Assembly: GCA_021399435.1 (NCBI GenBank)
Contig: JAJTUP010000003.1
Location: 930,001-994,000, forward strand
Length of the DNA: 64,000 bases
Direction of reading: 5' to 3'
From: Diaporthe sp. PMI_573
Taxonomy: Eukaryota; Ascomycota; Sordariomycetes; Diaporthales; Diaporthaceae
Part shown: in pieces, positions 1 to 12,171 of the stretch
Position numbering within the stretch: position 1 is the first letter of the stretch
Layout of the letters: each line of letters begins with the position of its first letter
Program-made: the position numbers and the translations under genes
The notes under the pieces: generated by a model
The model's input: the letters and a program-made list of their open reading frames with translations, nothing else
Databases searched by the model: none
What the model was told of the DNA's origin: nothing

Positions 1-3000
1 CAGTGCCCACAGAGCAAGCTGTCGGCGTTGCGGGTGCGTTGCGTCGCGTTGCGTGGCGACACAGCGTCACAAGCTGTCTGTCTCGATTGACGGAGCCCCT
101 TTGGGTCGCATCGGCACCGCAAGTGCACGCAACTCTCAGCACTGCGCCGGTTCTTTTCGGTATCTTACGCCGAAAAAGGGCAAGGCTGGCTTCCAAGTCT
201 CAAACAAACCTTTTGGCTCCGGGGGGAATACACGGAGATGTGACACGAGAGACCATGTCATCTCTTTTCTTCAGACTGTCAGAGGTGATCCTGTCGCCTG
301 TGCCCCTTCCTTGAAACCCCAATGGACCAATATGGGGTGCATTCAGCCTCGTCACAGTGGCCTCGATGCGCCGTGTTGGGCGCTCCGAAATTTCGTGCCC
401 ACTAGCATGTCTCTTGGGGGGGGGGTCAGATGCCTCGGCGGGATTGCCGTTCGAGACGCTCTATCCCAGAGCGTGAACCCTGCAGCATCGTGAATTGACT
501 GCATCCGTTCCCACAATAGCGGCCATTGAATGGTGCATTTCTGATATGGGTGATGCGTGGATGATGGCTGATGGAACAGGGCCAAAACGCGCACTCTCGG
601 ATTTTGACAATCTAGCAGCGGCGCCGACATTCGACAGCCCTTTCATCTGATCAACACCCCCTTGGATCCATTCCCTAATCCACCTCCTAGCGGCTGGGGA
701 TTGAGGATATGGACCCGGTCCCGCGTGGTGGTGGTGAGGGTTCTCTGGATGTGGAACGCAGCAGGATCCAGGGCTTTGGCCGGGCATATATCACCATCCC
801 TCTTGATCCTTGCCCTGCTCGTCACGTCTCCTTGCCTTGGTCACGGTCTCCCTTCAACCCCTGAGCCATGCCGAAACCTACAGATCCGTATTAGATCCCC
901 CCTCATACGAGACCCAGCCACGTGCCGAATCCGACGAGGTGGGAAAAGAGGATGGGCCTCTAGGAACGAGATGACGAACGTCAGAAGGAGATGGGAGACG
1001 TCAGGGCGACGGGCTTAGATTCCTGGACGACCGTGGCTCCGTCGGCCTACATGTCCAAAGTTGGAATCCAGCTTGGGATCGGCCAGCAACCAACAACGGG
1101 TCGTTTCCCACGCCTGCGCAACCCGACCCACACCCGCAGGCTTGCTGACCACTTTCTATTCAGAAAGGCCTCCAGGAACGGGCACAGCCCGCGCTAATAG
1201 AGGCGACAACGGGCGCGGGTCTGCCGACAAAGTTTCACTTGGTCCATGGCAAAGACAGCCTGATGAAGCAGGAGAAAGTAGAGGCCGCTAAGCAAAGGTT
1301 GAGGCCCGTCCTAGAGCCAAATGACCCGCCAACAATCGTTACGGAGGCCGGGGTATAATACGAAAAGCCCAACAGAGCGGTTTTTTTTTTTAACCACCAC
1401 AGTACTCCCTCACTTTGTTGTGCCCCTCCCCCCACCAGGCCTTGGCCTTGTCCAGAGTCGGCATCACACTGTCTTTGCGCTCTCCCTTGTCCACACATTT
1501 GCGATGCTGTGCATCCTTGTTCAATACTATGTATATCCAACGAAACGCATGCGGCAGAGTCAACCTGGCTGGGTCCTTCCGTAGTCTCTAATGAGCCTGG
1601 GAGTCTGGACTTTGATTCTGATTGAAATAGGGTTGGTGTGGATGGGTACAGACTTCCTTTCATTACCCTTTTTTTTTTGAGAACCGTATACTGTGCAAGA
1701 GCCAGGCGAACAGAGTTGTACCCAGAGTATCCCTGGCAAACTTGACGCCATTCGGCCAGGCACTTAGGGGACAATGACAGGTCAATGTCTGACTGACTGG
1801 ACAACGACAGTTGCCCTGCAGTGTCCTGCAGTCAGTCCTCAGACCACTCTCACTCAGTCCAAGTCAGTGTGTACTGTGCCGAATTAGATGGCCATGTGCC
1901 ACAAAGAATCTTGGGTAGCGTTCGTCAATGCTGACCTTTCTGCCCATTGCCATGATCTTCGTCAATCAATCAGCCTATGGCCGTAGTTTCTGGATCAGAC
2001 AGCGTCCATTGGCTTGGGATCCATGGGATCGGCCGGTGGGCACAGTGTCAACCACTCGAGCCGGACCTCTCCTCGGCTTGCACCGTCGAAGTCAGCTCGG
2101 TCCACAAGTCTCCTCTCCCCTCCTCCCCCTCTCACACCTCCATTGACACCCCCTCGGCCAAAGTATGTATTGTATATGTAAGTTAAGTATGTCAGGTACG
2201 TACTGCCTGCTGCATGGGTTCTGCGCGGTGGCCTGTCCTGTGCTGCCCTTGTCCCGAGGTCTACTTACAGTAGCCTGCCCCATTTGATGTACATGTGCAG
2301 ACGACAGGTTGACGGGTGGTGACTGCCAAGGAAGAACAAGAACAACCCACCCCAGGGCACAAGCACACGGGACTGATTCTCCCTTGTCCAGGAAAGACCA
2401 ACCCGTTCCATATGTACTGTGCATATGTAGCGAGGCTTGCAACCGGGCCGAGAAGGCTGGACAACTGTCCTGCCCTGTCCTGCCCTGTCCCCTACGGCAT
2501 CCGGGTAGGTTGAGACCTGGCGGCACACGAAAGCATCCAGGCAGATGAGCGAGGCGCCGAGGTGCAGGTGGAGGGAGTCAAAGTAATGTAACAACCACAG
2601 CGTCAGCATCATGACCACCAGTGTCAAACCAGCACAAGCACCCGGCAACGGCAACGGCAAAGAGGCAAGCAAAGACACCGCCAACCACAGCTAGACGAAT
2701 GCATGCAGGCATGGCCGGGAAGGGGAAGCGATGTCTCTTGCCTGTCTGGTCTGTTGTGCTTTGCCCGTTCGTTTCGTAGCTCGTTCTTTCTCTCCCTCCC
2801 TCCACCCCACCCGCACCACCCACCACCCCCACCCCCCGGGAACATGCAGGGGAGGGGGTCGCAGAACAGAGCGGAGGGGAGGGAAAGAGGGCAAAGGCCA
2901 CAGCTGCGGAAAGGGCCACTGTCACTGCCCACCGATCCCGATCACCACCCACCCAGTCGGGGCGCCAGAGTCAAAGCGGACAGGGCAAGGGCGGGCAGGG

Positions 3001-4371
3001 GACATTGGGACCTTGGGACCTTGGGACATTGGGACATTGTCCAGCTGGCAGCCCTGGCAGGGCCCCAGAAAAAGGTACTTGGCGCAAACGTAGGCCAGAG
3101 TACGTACTTACACATCCATCCAGCCCAACCCAATCCAATCCAGGCCGTGCCTCGTTCCTTCCTTTCCACATCCACATTCCCTGTCGAACTGGAACTGGTT
3201 CTGGAACTGGCACCACACTTGACAGAGAGTGAAGAATGAAGCAAATATACGGACTAATGTGTACGGTAATGGTTAATCTCTCTTTTAATTCTTTCGGCCT
3301 GCTTCAGTTGTGACGCTTTCCTTCGTCTCTCCCTCACCTGGCGACCAGACTCCAGAGCTGTCGTCGAGCTAGCCCTCCTCTTCCCACCCCATCCCCGTTC
3401 TACTTCACACCGTTGCTCGTCATCCACCATCTACCATCACCACCCATCATCCACTCTTGACTTCGTGTTGAAGTCGTCCTTCTCGCCTGCCTCCACCGCA
3501 CTTCGTGTCTGGCCCCTTCACGGCCTTCTCTTCTGTCCCCCCGACCCTATTGTGGCTCTAGTAGAGCTACTGCAGGGCCCGTCCTTTTGTGAAGACCAAG
3601 CTCTCTCTCGCCCGCCAGGCCAGACCGACCTCCCGAACCTCTTCTCGAACCAGGTCCTCTCCGAACCAAGGGGGCTTCTTTAGGAGTGGAGCTCAAACAA
3701 ACAGGGCATTCCTTTTCGGCAACGATCACGCACAGGCAGACATCGAGGCTCCCGTGAGAAGAACAGCTGTCTCGTGGTGGGGCACGAAAGTTGGTGAAAA
3801 ACGTCGCCTGGCCACCTGGTGCTGCTGGCTCTCACCCGATAATCAGCTGCTCTGTTCACTGTCTCCAGAAAGGGCAAACATTGAACATTTCCTTGGGGAT
3901 GTCAGTGGCTACCTCTGACTGGGCATTGACTCAAAGTGAACAATAGGAAGTGGTGCAGACGAGCTTCGGACACTGGTCCACTAGTGAACAGCTTGCCAGA
4001 TCTTGTCGACAGTACCCTCGAATGACCAACCGCAACGATCGATAAGACAATACGAACGGAAAACCCGCCAATTTTTGACAATGGTCGATCGACTCGGAAA
4101 CTTCTACACCACTTAAACCACCGGACCCCTCGAGCCATCAAGGCCTGCCCTAAAAACCAACCGAACAAATTCATCCGTTCTGGTCGACAGCTCTTTTGCG
4201 CATAATTCCATGTCTTCGACTTTGACTGCGACCATTTTAAACAACGGCTTCCGTTTCCCCCCTACACGATCCTCGAGTTGCCAGAACCGAACACCACTTT
4301 CTTCAAACCGTTTTGCAGGCAAGGCTGCTCATCGCCCAACAGGCAGCCTCGGTACTCACCCTGGTCACAAG
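1..4371. other. long non-coding region upstream of the cyclin gene
   Basis: I see no convincing coding region here; the short open frames have no family motif and overlap on both strands. The stretch contains C-rich and CT-rich runs near 2790-2840, a short 8-bp tandem array, and pyrimidine-rich DNA from about 3280 to 3450. The last part probably includes the promoter and a long 5' leader of the cyclin gene. A frame open from 4210 runs into the cyclin ORF without a stop, so translation could begin there instead of at the chosen ATG. Confidence 0.5.
2999..3038. repeat. 8-bp tandem repeat, five units
   Basis: Five consecutive units of GGGACATT or GGGACCTT. This is a small minisatellite in non-coding DNA with no evident function. 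Confidence 0.8.
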
Positions 4372-6436
4372 ATGAGCGCCGTCTACCATGGTCCTCAGGC
4401 GGTAGCATATGAAAGCCGCCTGCCCGCCCATGAGCATCACACGCTGGCCCAGATTGAGAGATCTCGGCCTTATGCACAAGAGGTTCACAACGGGGTGGAC
4501 AACTACGACAGACACCCTTCACAAAGTCACTTCCAGCAGTACCAGCCACAAATTCCTCCACAGGCACGGCACCTGGTCAATTCGGCATCACATCCTGGAT
4601 CGAGGCTTCCAACCCGACCTTCAACACCGAATTCAACCCATTCCAGTCACCCAGCCTCGGGCACAAATTCTGCGAATGGAGATGTCCAGTCTATGGTCCT
4701 GCACAGCCTGCAGGTTCCTGCTCGCATAAGTCCAAAGGGAGGAAACTTGGCAGATTTCGCAGCACAGGTATGTTTGGCCCCAGACGTAGCAGCGAGACCA
4801 GCCCAGACAGCTAACGCATGGTATAGTTGACATGTCTTTTCTGGTTCGAGTCTCCCAAAATATTAGAAGCTGCTGAGACTATTCGGTCCACCCCCCAGGA
4901 AACGCCGTCACCACGTCTGGCCAAGACTGCTTTCCCAGCTGAGGCTTTCAAGAAATGGGTTCAGACAGTCCTGTCTACCACGCAGGTCACGCAAAATGTG
5001 ATACTGCTGGCTTTGATGTTTGTCTACAGGCTCAAGATGACAAACCCATCTGTAAGAGGGCGACCTGGGAGTGAGTACAGGCTGTTGACCGTGGCTTTGA
5101 TGTTGGGCAACAAATGTAAGTGCAACAGTCATGCAGATTCATGAGCCCTGGCAGCTGCTGACTGTGGCCAATAGTTTTGGACGATAACACGTACACCAAC
5201 AAAACCTGGGCCGAGGTATCGGGTATCTCTGTGCAGGAAATCCACGTTATGGAGGTCGAGTTCTTGAGCAACATGAGATATGCTTTGCTTGCGTCGAAAG
5301 AACAGTGGGAAGAATGGCTCGACAAGCTGGGTGCCTATTTCGAGTTCTGGGCGCGTGTGACTAGGCCGGCGTCTCCTGCCATGATACCACCATCGCCGAC
5401 GTTATTCATTCCGTCACCCACCATCGGGAAGGGCTACTCCCCTTTGCCGTCTCCGACAAGTTCTCTTCAGGCCACGCAGGCGCTTTTCACATCGAGGTCT
5501 CCGAAGTACTCGCCTCCTACGCTTACGTCCAATCACAATGCGGGCTACCAGCAGCCTTTCTTCATGTCGAGCAACAACGGCAACAACGTTTCACCCCTGG
5601 CGAACAGGCCCGATCTCGGCAACAACAGGAAGAGGTCGTGGGACGAAGAGGCTGTCGACCCTCCAGCGAAGCGTGCTTACCGGGCAGCCCCGCAGTTGAC
5701 AGGCCCCTTGATGTCATCTTCGACTCCGAACACGAAACCACCTCCGGACCCTCGGCGTCTGCCCATTCCGAACCTCACACTAAACACAGCACATCACGCT
5801 CCGCCTGTGACTCAGTCCCAGTACCCCTCGGCCGCATACTCGATGCCACAGGCCGTCACGCTCTCCTTGCCTCCTCTTGAGTCTGGAATGCGGGCCATGT
5901 CGACCGTCTATGCACCCCCGACGAATTCTTGGGCTCCTACAAACAGTGGCTCTTCGCAACCGACTATGCCGTCCGCCCCGGTTCTCACCACGCCGACCTC
6001 GCACTATCCTCCCACGTCGAACGCAACGTATGGCACTCCCACGAAGCGCCTCAGTCCGATCAACACCATCGGGACCGCGAACTACAATGGATCTTCCCCG
6101 CTTCACGAACAGTTCCCTCACAATGGTTTCGCAACCCCCATTTCCCACTCCCCGTCTGTCTACCTGCAGCAGCGCGACAGTCCTTACCGACCTATCCGGC
6201 ACGTCCATACTCTACTCAACCCGCCACCGTCTTCCAGCTTGCAGGGCTACCACCTCCCAGCCATTGCACCGAGCCAGATGCACTATCAGCCAATTGGTAG
6301 GAGGGACGATTATCGTACCGGGATTGTGCCCGAATACCGAAATCAGGCTGCTTATGCTGGTAACCCACGGAACCAGGGCATGACACCTGTGCCGTCCGTG
6401 CCTAGCCAGCAGCGATATCCGAATCTGGTTAACTAG
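4372..6436 (+). CDS. Pho85-type (Pcl/Clg1-like) cyclin
   Basis: Likely a regulatory cyclin for a Pho85-type kinase. Three exons: introns at 4768-4826 and 5116-5174, both 59 nt, GT-AG, with CTAAC and CTGAC branch sites. Splicing gives 648 residues. The cyclin box spans exon 2 and the start of exon 3; the hallmark segment FLDDNTYTNKTWAEVSGI is assembled exactly across intron 2, which confirms the splice. The upstream helix contains AFKKWVQTVLSTTQVTQNV. The rest of exon 3 is a long disordered tail rich in Pro, Ser, Asn and Gln with a short basic patch (RKRSW, PAKRAYR). The family assignment rests on the cyclin-box motif; Clg1 versus another Pcl class is an inference from the long disordered tail. 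The ATG at 4372 sits in a good context (CACAAGATGAG). An in-frame ATG at 4210 would add 54 residues of low-information sequence. Confidence 0.85.
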
Positions 6437-7071
6437 AAGTACACCGGATCTCGTGATTTGGGGCAGCCCAGCTATTGGCAGCCATGTGCCCCATGGGAAA
6501 CCATGGGTAACCGGCTCATGTGGCCACCTCCTCATGGTCCCGTACCTTGGTGAGGTGGCTTGTAATTTTACATGATCACATCATGATCAAGACTCTTCGC
6601 ATCCGCATTCGCATGTATCAGGCGTTCATTTGGAAGGGAAATAATGCGCAGCAGCAGCAAAATTTGCATCGGAAGCGCAGCGCGTGGGAATAAGCGCGCG
6701 CATGAGCAGCATAGCATTGTGGGCTTTGCGAACGATCTTTGTCCGAGTATCACGGCTGAACCAATTCATGACGGCTCAATGAAAGGATGAAGGAAAAGGA
6801 TCGCCTTGCAGCATTTTGGGGCACAAGCCCTCAGATAGAATCTCAACCAGCCCGAACGAAAGTTTGGCTGGTCACAGTCTACACCAAGAAGACTGGACAC
6901 CCGTGAAGGGAAATACAATAGCTTTCAACCAAAGTTGCATTACTCCCGTGCTTGGATTTACCGTACCGTATGCCGTCCAAATTTTGGTGACCTGAAAAGA
7001 TCCCTAGTTGTCAGAAGTAATCATCAACAAGTGACTACAAAGAAGGTTGGCCTGAAAGCCCACCACCCATG

Positions 7072-7114
<43 letters not shown>

Positions 7115-8899
7115 GCTTTCCTCTCCCGCACCTCGACCACTGTTCGGCCCCCCAAGTCAATATCACCAATACATCACAGACTAATGTAAAACAGGCTCCC
7201 GCGTCTGTGCCGCCCTAATTCGATGCCTGCTTTGCGATACAATCGACTTGTTGACACCCGACTGGGTAGACATTGGTCTAGCTTTGAACACAGCCCCCCC
7301 CCCCAACCGGTCTGTTAAACGTCAACTTTTGTGTCTGAGCCAATATATTCCCCTATTCACCATGTGCGGTTGTGTGGCATGGGATGAGGAATGGCCCTGT
7401 TTACTTGATATCTCAGGAATCGTGATGAATAGACAGTGGACTGATACTGGATTTTGGAAGATCGGTATGGACTTGAAGACAGAAGTGATACGTAACTATG
7501 GCATCTCTCGGTCCCTCAAAAATTTCGCATTCTCCGGTTCTTTCCTCTTGGGTTCTGGCCACACTTCCCAAGTGCACCCGATCCTGCTCATGTGCCTTCC
7601 GCAGCTTGTACTTCATAGTTCTCGTGTGCGAAAATTTGCCACGTCTAAATCACCCGCTTAGGTCAATATTTGACGTCCCTTGCTTCCAGTTGACGCTTCT
7701 TTCCCCGTCTCGGACAGGCAGACAGGCCGCGAACTCTTGCCCTGATTGACAACTTTTTCTTTTTCTCTGTTGGTGTCAGTGGAAGAGACACGCCACTCTC
7801 GGTATATGGACTATGTGCATTCCCCGAGACATGTGTGGCGTCTGTGAATTGACATTAGAGCTACCCGAGTCTTTGCACTTGCTTTTTCTATTGCTTCCGA
7901 GACCTGGCAGCTGTCAGAGGAGCTTGGCATATGGCTCTCGAATATTCTTTTTTGTCGTATAGTTCAGAGATCTGGAGTTTGATCCCGTCAGTCTTAGACA
8001 ATTGAAAATTCTGGTGGCTCACATGCGTGAAGATGGAGAGATTGAGATTTTGGTCTGAGTGTATCCTGCTTCTGTGAAACAATGGTCCACAAATGGAAAC
8101 CGGGTGAATCAGAAGGCGAGGGAAAAGTGCCCTATACATTTCATCTGCGCATTCACCAAAACTTGTGGCCATCGAAATTTTTCCAAGTGTGGTTACAGTG
8201 CAAACGAGTTCTCCGGTTCCTGAGAAGAATCGCGTTTACTGCTGCAATGCTGCCGGGGCACCGAGGAACTGCGGATTCACTTACTGGTCTGGTCCAGCCG
8301 CCCATGAAGATATGCCAATAGGCACCAATGGAAAATGCTTGTCACATTGAAGATTCAATTCATACAAGTGAAGTGTCTCCTCGAACTCCACTCACAAATC
8401 CCATATTCTTAGGCTGTGCATAACTATGCGTGCATAGCAGTATCTGTATACGTACTGACAATTGGGCTAGGTAGAAAATGTAGAGATCAGGAAGGTGAAG
8501 GAGTAGGCAGCTCCGATTATGTGTGTTGTGCCATTTTAAGTTCTCTCCAGCTTATAATCTAGTTACAATCCGTGAGGGCACCGTCAATTGGCAGTGGGAA
8601 TTACACGGTCTGTCATCAGGCTCCAAGTTCATCCAGCTCCATCAGATCAACCGTGGGCGGAGCTTGAGGTTGCCTCCCATTTCTCCTTGCCTCGTCCTCA
8701 GGCCGGTCCTCGTGCGAATCCTCTTGGTTATCTTCAAGCTGCAGGCTATCCAAAAAGTCCGGTCTCCATTGTCCATACAATTTACTCATGTCTGTGACAA
8801 ATGACAGGGCGCAAAGCGAACTGCTCAGAGGGTGTGATTAGCCAATTCTTGCCAATAATCTTCATGGGCATGCTGTTCAGTAGCGGACGGGGGTTTGAG
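6437..8899. other. gene-free stretch, start of the accessory region
   Basis: No supported gene. It starts with the 3' flank of the cyclin gene and contains a 39-base A run. A minus-strand frame of about 60 codons near 8607-8787 ends in a plausible acidic tail and could be a 3' exon of the membrane-protein ORF next to it, but I could not join the two with a clean intron. Confidence 0.4.
7075..7113. repeat. poly(A) tract of 39 bases
   Basis: An uninterrupted run of 39 A. It could be a simple homopolymer or the tail of a retroposed copy. I see no LINE or SINE motif upstream and no clear target duplication. Confidence 0.9.
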
Positions 8900-9364
8900 T
8901 TACCCAGCGGCACAAGCAATGACGGCTGCCACCCAATATGAGGAAACAAGCTCATAATTGTTTGCCGCGTCAGAGAATTTGACAGCTAGTGCCAGATCAC
9001 TGACGCAGAAGAAAGACAGGATAATAAACGCCCCGATGACGGCAGCTCGTCGTTTGTGGTATAGCTGGCTGGGAGAGTCGACTGCGGTGGCTTCATCCGC
9101 GTTAGCGAGAAACGAATAAACAAACACGTTTGAGATTGTCCCGAATAGGCCCTGCAAATCTGAATTAGCAGAATCACTCAGCAGTCGATGGTCATTATTG
9201 CTCACAAATCCCGATGTGAACCAGGGCAATGTGCTCGCTACTTCGAAGGGGACATCGAAGGACATGGGGGAGAAGATGAAGAAGAAAGTCCCGGAGAAAA
9301 ACAAGCCAACATGGCTGAGTATGGAAAGAAGGTGTGCAGTTTTCCACCAGTTGTCGTTTAGCAT
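8900..9364 (-). CDS. hypothetical multi-span membrane protein, probably partial
   Basis: An open frame of 154 codons with protein-like composition. It has hydrophobic segments near residues 8-32 (LLSILSHVGLFFSGTFFFIF), 85-110 (AAVIGAFIILSFFCVSDLAL) and the C-terminal end (SYWVAAVIACAA), so an integral membrane protein is likely. I do not recognise the family. The segment before the ATG, reading in frame LTGSGT, also looks coding, so an upstream exon may exist. The frame stops at a GTAACT that would make a good splice donor, so a downstream exon is also possible. It could be an intact small gene, the middle exon of a larger one, or a decaying relic; the surrounding DNA is full of broken genes. 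Confidence 0.45.
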   Translation of the reverse strand: MLNDNWWKTAHLLSILSHVGLFFSGTFFFIFSPMSFDVPFEVASTLPWFTSGFVSNNDHRLLSDSANSDLQGLFGTISNVFVYSFLANADEATAVDSPSQLYHKRRAAVIGAFIILSFFCVSDLALAVKFSDAANNYELVSSYWVAAVIACAAG

Positions 9365-10153
9365 CGTTCCACTGCCAGTGAGAATGATCTTCTTGTCAAG
9401 ACGTCAGAATTTCTCACTTCAACGTTGCCGGGAGAATGAAAAAGAAGCGATGCTCATGTGGGAGAATCAGGCTTCATATACACTTGAAGAGGTCGGCTGA
9501 GGTAGGATGCTACCTAGTTGGGCACGCTAACACATGAAGGCCGGCTGTGCATTCAATAGTGCTTACTCTGTACACCTTTGCCGAGTCTTGTAACTGTCCA
9601 TGTGCTACATTCCTACTACAGCACAATGAGATTCAATTCGTTGCCTGATACCTCAGTCGGCCTGAAACTATCTGCACGACTGTCCGCCCAGTGCCCGGCC
9701 TGACGGTCCGTATTATCCACTCTTACTCAGAGAGGGAAATCATCGAACTTGAGGGCTTTACACAGATTATCATTGCCCTGTTTCTCATTAGCCAACAACA
9801 GAACACGCTCGATTGGCAGCTTGGCAATCTGCGACTGGCTGACTTGTCAAATTCAACAAGGTCTCGATCGCGTGCAAACGAATTGAGGCACTTATACAAT
9901 AAGTGGTTTCGTTTTTAATCCGTGTACGTACGCTTCTTAAGAAGTATGTAGGCGGTCCCTTCATCCGGTGGTAAACACTTAAACACTTATACAATAATGG
10001 GCTACCAGTCGTACCTCAAGGAGGGATGGCAGGAGACCAGCACCTCAGTCCAAGCCGGAGATATCCCATAACAGCTATCAGGAACTTGACTTATGTTCAC
10101 AGCGATGCATTACTTGTCGCATCTTCTGTCGAGGGCTCCTGCTGAATTAATCG
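9365..10153. other. intergenic DNA with a dispersed repeat
   Basis: No supported gene. It holds one copy of an ~80-bp sequence that recurs near 31.0 kb. Confidence 0.5.
9906..9986 (+). repeat. dispersed ~80-bp repeat, copy 1
   Basis: Resembles the segment at 30995-31073 by eye over its whole length: both share TTCGTTTTTAAT, then GTGTAC, CGGTCC and GTGGTAAACAC in the same order and spacing. The centre of this copy has a short palindrome (CTTCTTAAGAAG). It may be a solo terminal repeat or a small non-autonomous element. Confidence 0.6.
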
Positions 10154-10737
10154 ATGGTATATGATGCCAATAATCTTGGAATATTTCCAAGTAAGGTATG
10201 GGTGACAATGGTAGGAGCTATGGTGGATAACATGGCGCTTGATATCAGCTTGCACCCTTATCTCAACTACCAGATGAGTACTTTGACGTCGCGGATGACT
10301 TTTAGTGATAATGCAACTCCTCCACCGGAGGTGCCTCTCGCGAGAGGAGCAGACACAAAAACCGTCTACGACCAAATGAAAGCCTGGGCCGAGGTTTGCC
10401 ACCGCGGCCATACGGAATGTGGAAACATAACTGGTCCTGCAGCAACCCGGCGCGGCTTTTGCACATCACATCACCCTCGCAAGTCCATTTGGTGGATGCC
10501 AGACAGAATATGGAACTCGTCAGGTACACCGCGCTGAGTTACTGTTGGGGGACCCCCGACGACGAGCACACCAACCGAGGGAGGACTACAGATGCCAACT
10601 TCGCCTCGCGACACAACCGGACCTTTCCCACTGTAGAGCTACCAGCCACTATCCGAGATGCAGTCACCATGACTCGAGGCTGCGGCTTGGGATACATCTG
10701 GGTCGACTCGGTCTGCATAATCCAGGGCAACGTGGAC
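10154..10737 (+). pseudogene. truncated, frameshifted HET-domain gene
   Basis: The remnant carries the front part of a HET domain (Pfam HET; heterokaryon incompatibility, cytoplasmic self/non-self recognition leading to cell death). The diagnostic blocks are YTALSYCWG, LPATIRDAVTMTR and GLGYIWVDSVCIIQ. The N-terminal part, including AWAEVCHRGHTEC, is in a different frame from the HET blocks, so a frameshift lies near 10425-10435. Homology stops abruptly after GNVDGW, where an acidic helix and the rest of the domain should follow. From there the other strand encodes an unrelated protein fragment, so the 3' end was lost by rearrangement. It is not expected to make a functional protein. Confidence 0.8.
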
Positions 10738-11079
10738 GGCTGGTTCACTGTCGTCAAGTTCATCGCCATAATCTGCTTGATACTTCTCTTCTTGATCAAC
10801 TTCATGTTTTTGAGATGATTTTGGACGGCTCTCATGAATTCCAGGTCTTATTGGGGGATGCGTTCCAGTTGGTGGCGTTTTGAACGATTCTGGAGGGCTG
10901 TCATCTGGATAGTCGTCTGCTCCAGGCTCGGCAGCCCATTTGATCGCAGGCAATCGGGTACCTTCCTTCCAACCTACCTGTACCGGAGGGAGGAATGAGT
11001 ATTTTTCGAATACTAGCTGGGCGACGAAGTAGATCAGACAGAGGACCATGAAAGTCAGGTAAGCCCGGGCCTTAATCAT
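10738..11079 (-). pseudogene. N-terminal fragment of a signal-anchored protein
   Basis: An ATG in good context (GGCACAATGATT) opens a frame with a typical type II signal anchor (KARAYLTFMVLCLIYFVAQLVF), followed by a hydrophilic, Pro- and Asp-rich stalk. The stalk runs up to the junction with the HET remnant; beyond it the frame is only antisense HET sequence. Such a layout is common in Golgi glycosyltransferases, but no catalytic motif remains, so the family is unknown. It may instead be a chance open frame. Confidence 0.35.
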
Positions 11080-12171
11080 TGTGCCCACCTTGGACTGGTG
11101 CCGGTGTGTTGCACGATCGTTATAGTTGCGAGGTGAGCGGAGGAGAAAAGTTTCAGGGGAGTTTCCATGGCACAGGAACTTTCTAGATAAACTTGCCACC
11201 ACGGCTGAGGATATGGGATACGCTAACATTACGTTTAGTTCAGCCACCCCCTTGGCACAGTTCAAGGGCCAGAAATCACCTGTCTCATTTCTGTGTTACA
11301 TTTACATGTCGGCATTTGATGTGCATATATGTCTGAGATAGACTGATTGCAACTTTGTGGGACGGGTTGGAAAGACGTAGAGTACAAATAGTAATGTGGC
11401 CTCCCGATCAATGCATTCAGGATCGTTCCACAACGATGACTGTGTGCTTAGTCTGGAAGCTTAGGGAGAGATACAGTATCTCCCTAAGTAGCCGGTGCTG
11501 GATTGTGGTACGGGCCAGACACAGAGTCAATCATTTTGACGTTAAAAATTGTTGCATATTGCCGCTGCTTGGAACAGACAGCTGAGACCTTGTTTCAGTC
11601 CAAGCCTTGTCGATAGCCCCGGGCCCAATTCAGGGAGCGCCAGGCCAGGCGGGCTTAGGCCATCGCGGTCTGTTACCGGAGAAGACAATCGGCAAATCCC
11701 TTAAATGCGTACCTAGGTATTTAGTATAGCTGCTCTACTCATAACGATCGGTAAACTTGGTAGTAATATAACTAATATTGCTATGAGCCTCCTGCGGCGT
11801 GGTTGTGTGATGAAAATTGATGCCGTGGAGTCGAATTGCTTTCACCACAGTTTGCAAAACTGCTTTATCATCCACCAGTATTCAAGCAATTAATATTATG
11901 GAATTATTCACGGCGTTACTTTATTTTTATTTATTTATTTTTTTTTTTTAAAAAAAAGACGTCAACCTTATCTATTAGTAACCAGATTGCTGCAGAAAGC
12001 GAGAAATGTGGGCCGCAAACGCAGGCGTCGCAATATGATTGGACAGTAGGTCAGCAGTCGCTAGATCCTTATTAATACAACCTCCAACCGTAACATCTAC
12101 ATGTCAACTGGTAAGACTTCCCTGTCTCTCAGGCCAGCCTTCCAGGATAACTGCAATATGCCACCAACACC
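11080..12171. other. AT-rich intergenic DNA
   Basis: No supported gene. It includes a strongly AT-rich patch at about 11870-11970 with a T run meeting an A run. A direct repeat around 11460-11490 contains AGGGAGATACAGTATCTCCCT, a 21-nt palindrome. The 3' end leads into the decayed nuclease gene. Confidence 0.5.

Noticed and set aside
10639..11265. Minus-strand ORF of 208 codons read as one intact protein
   Set aside because: Its C-terminal part is antisense to the HET blocks; only the signal-anchor part might be genuine.
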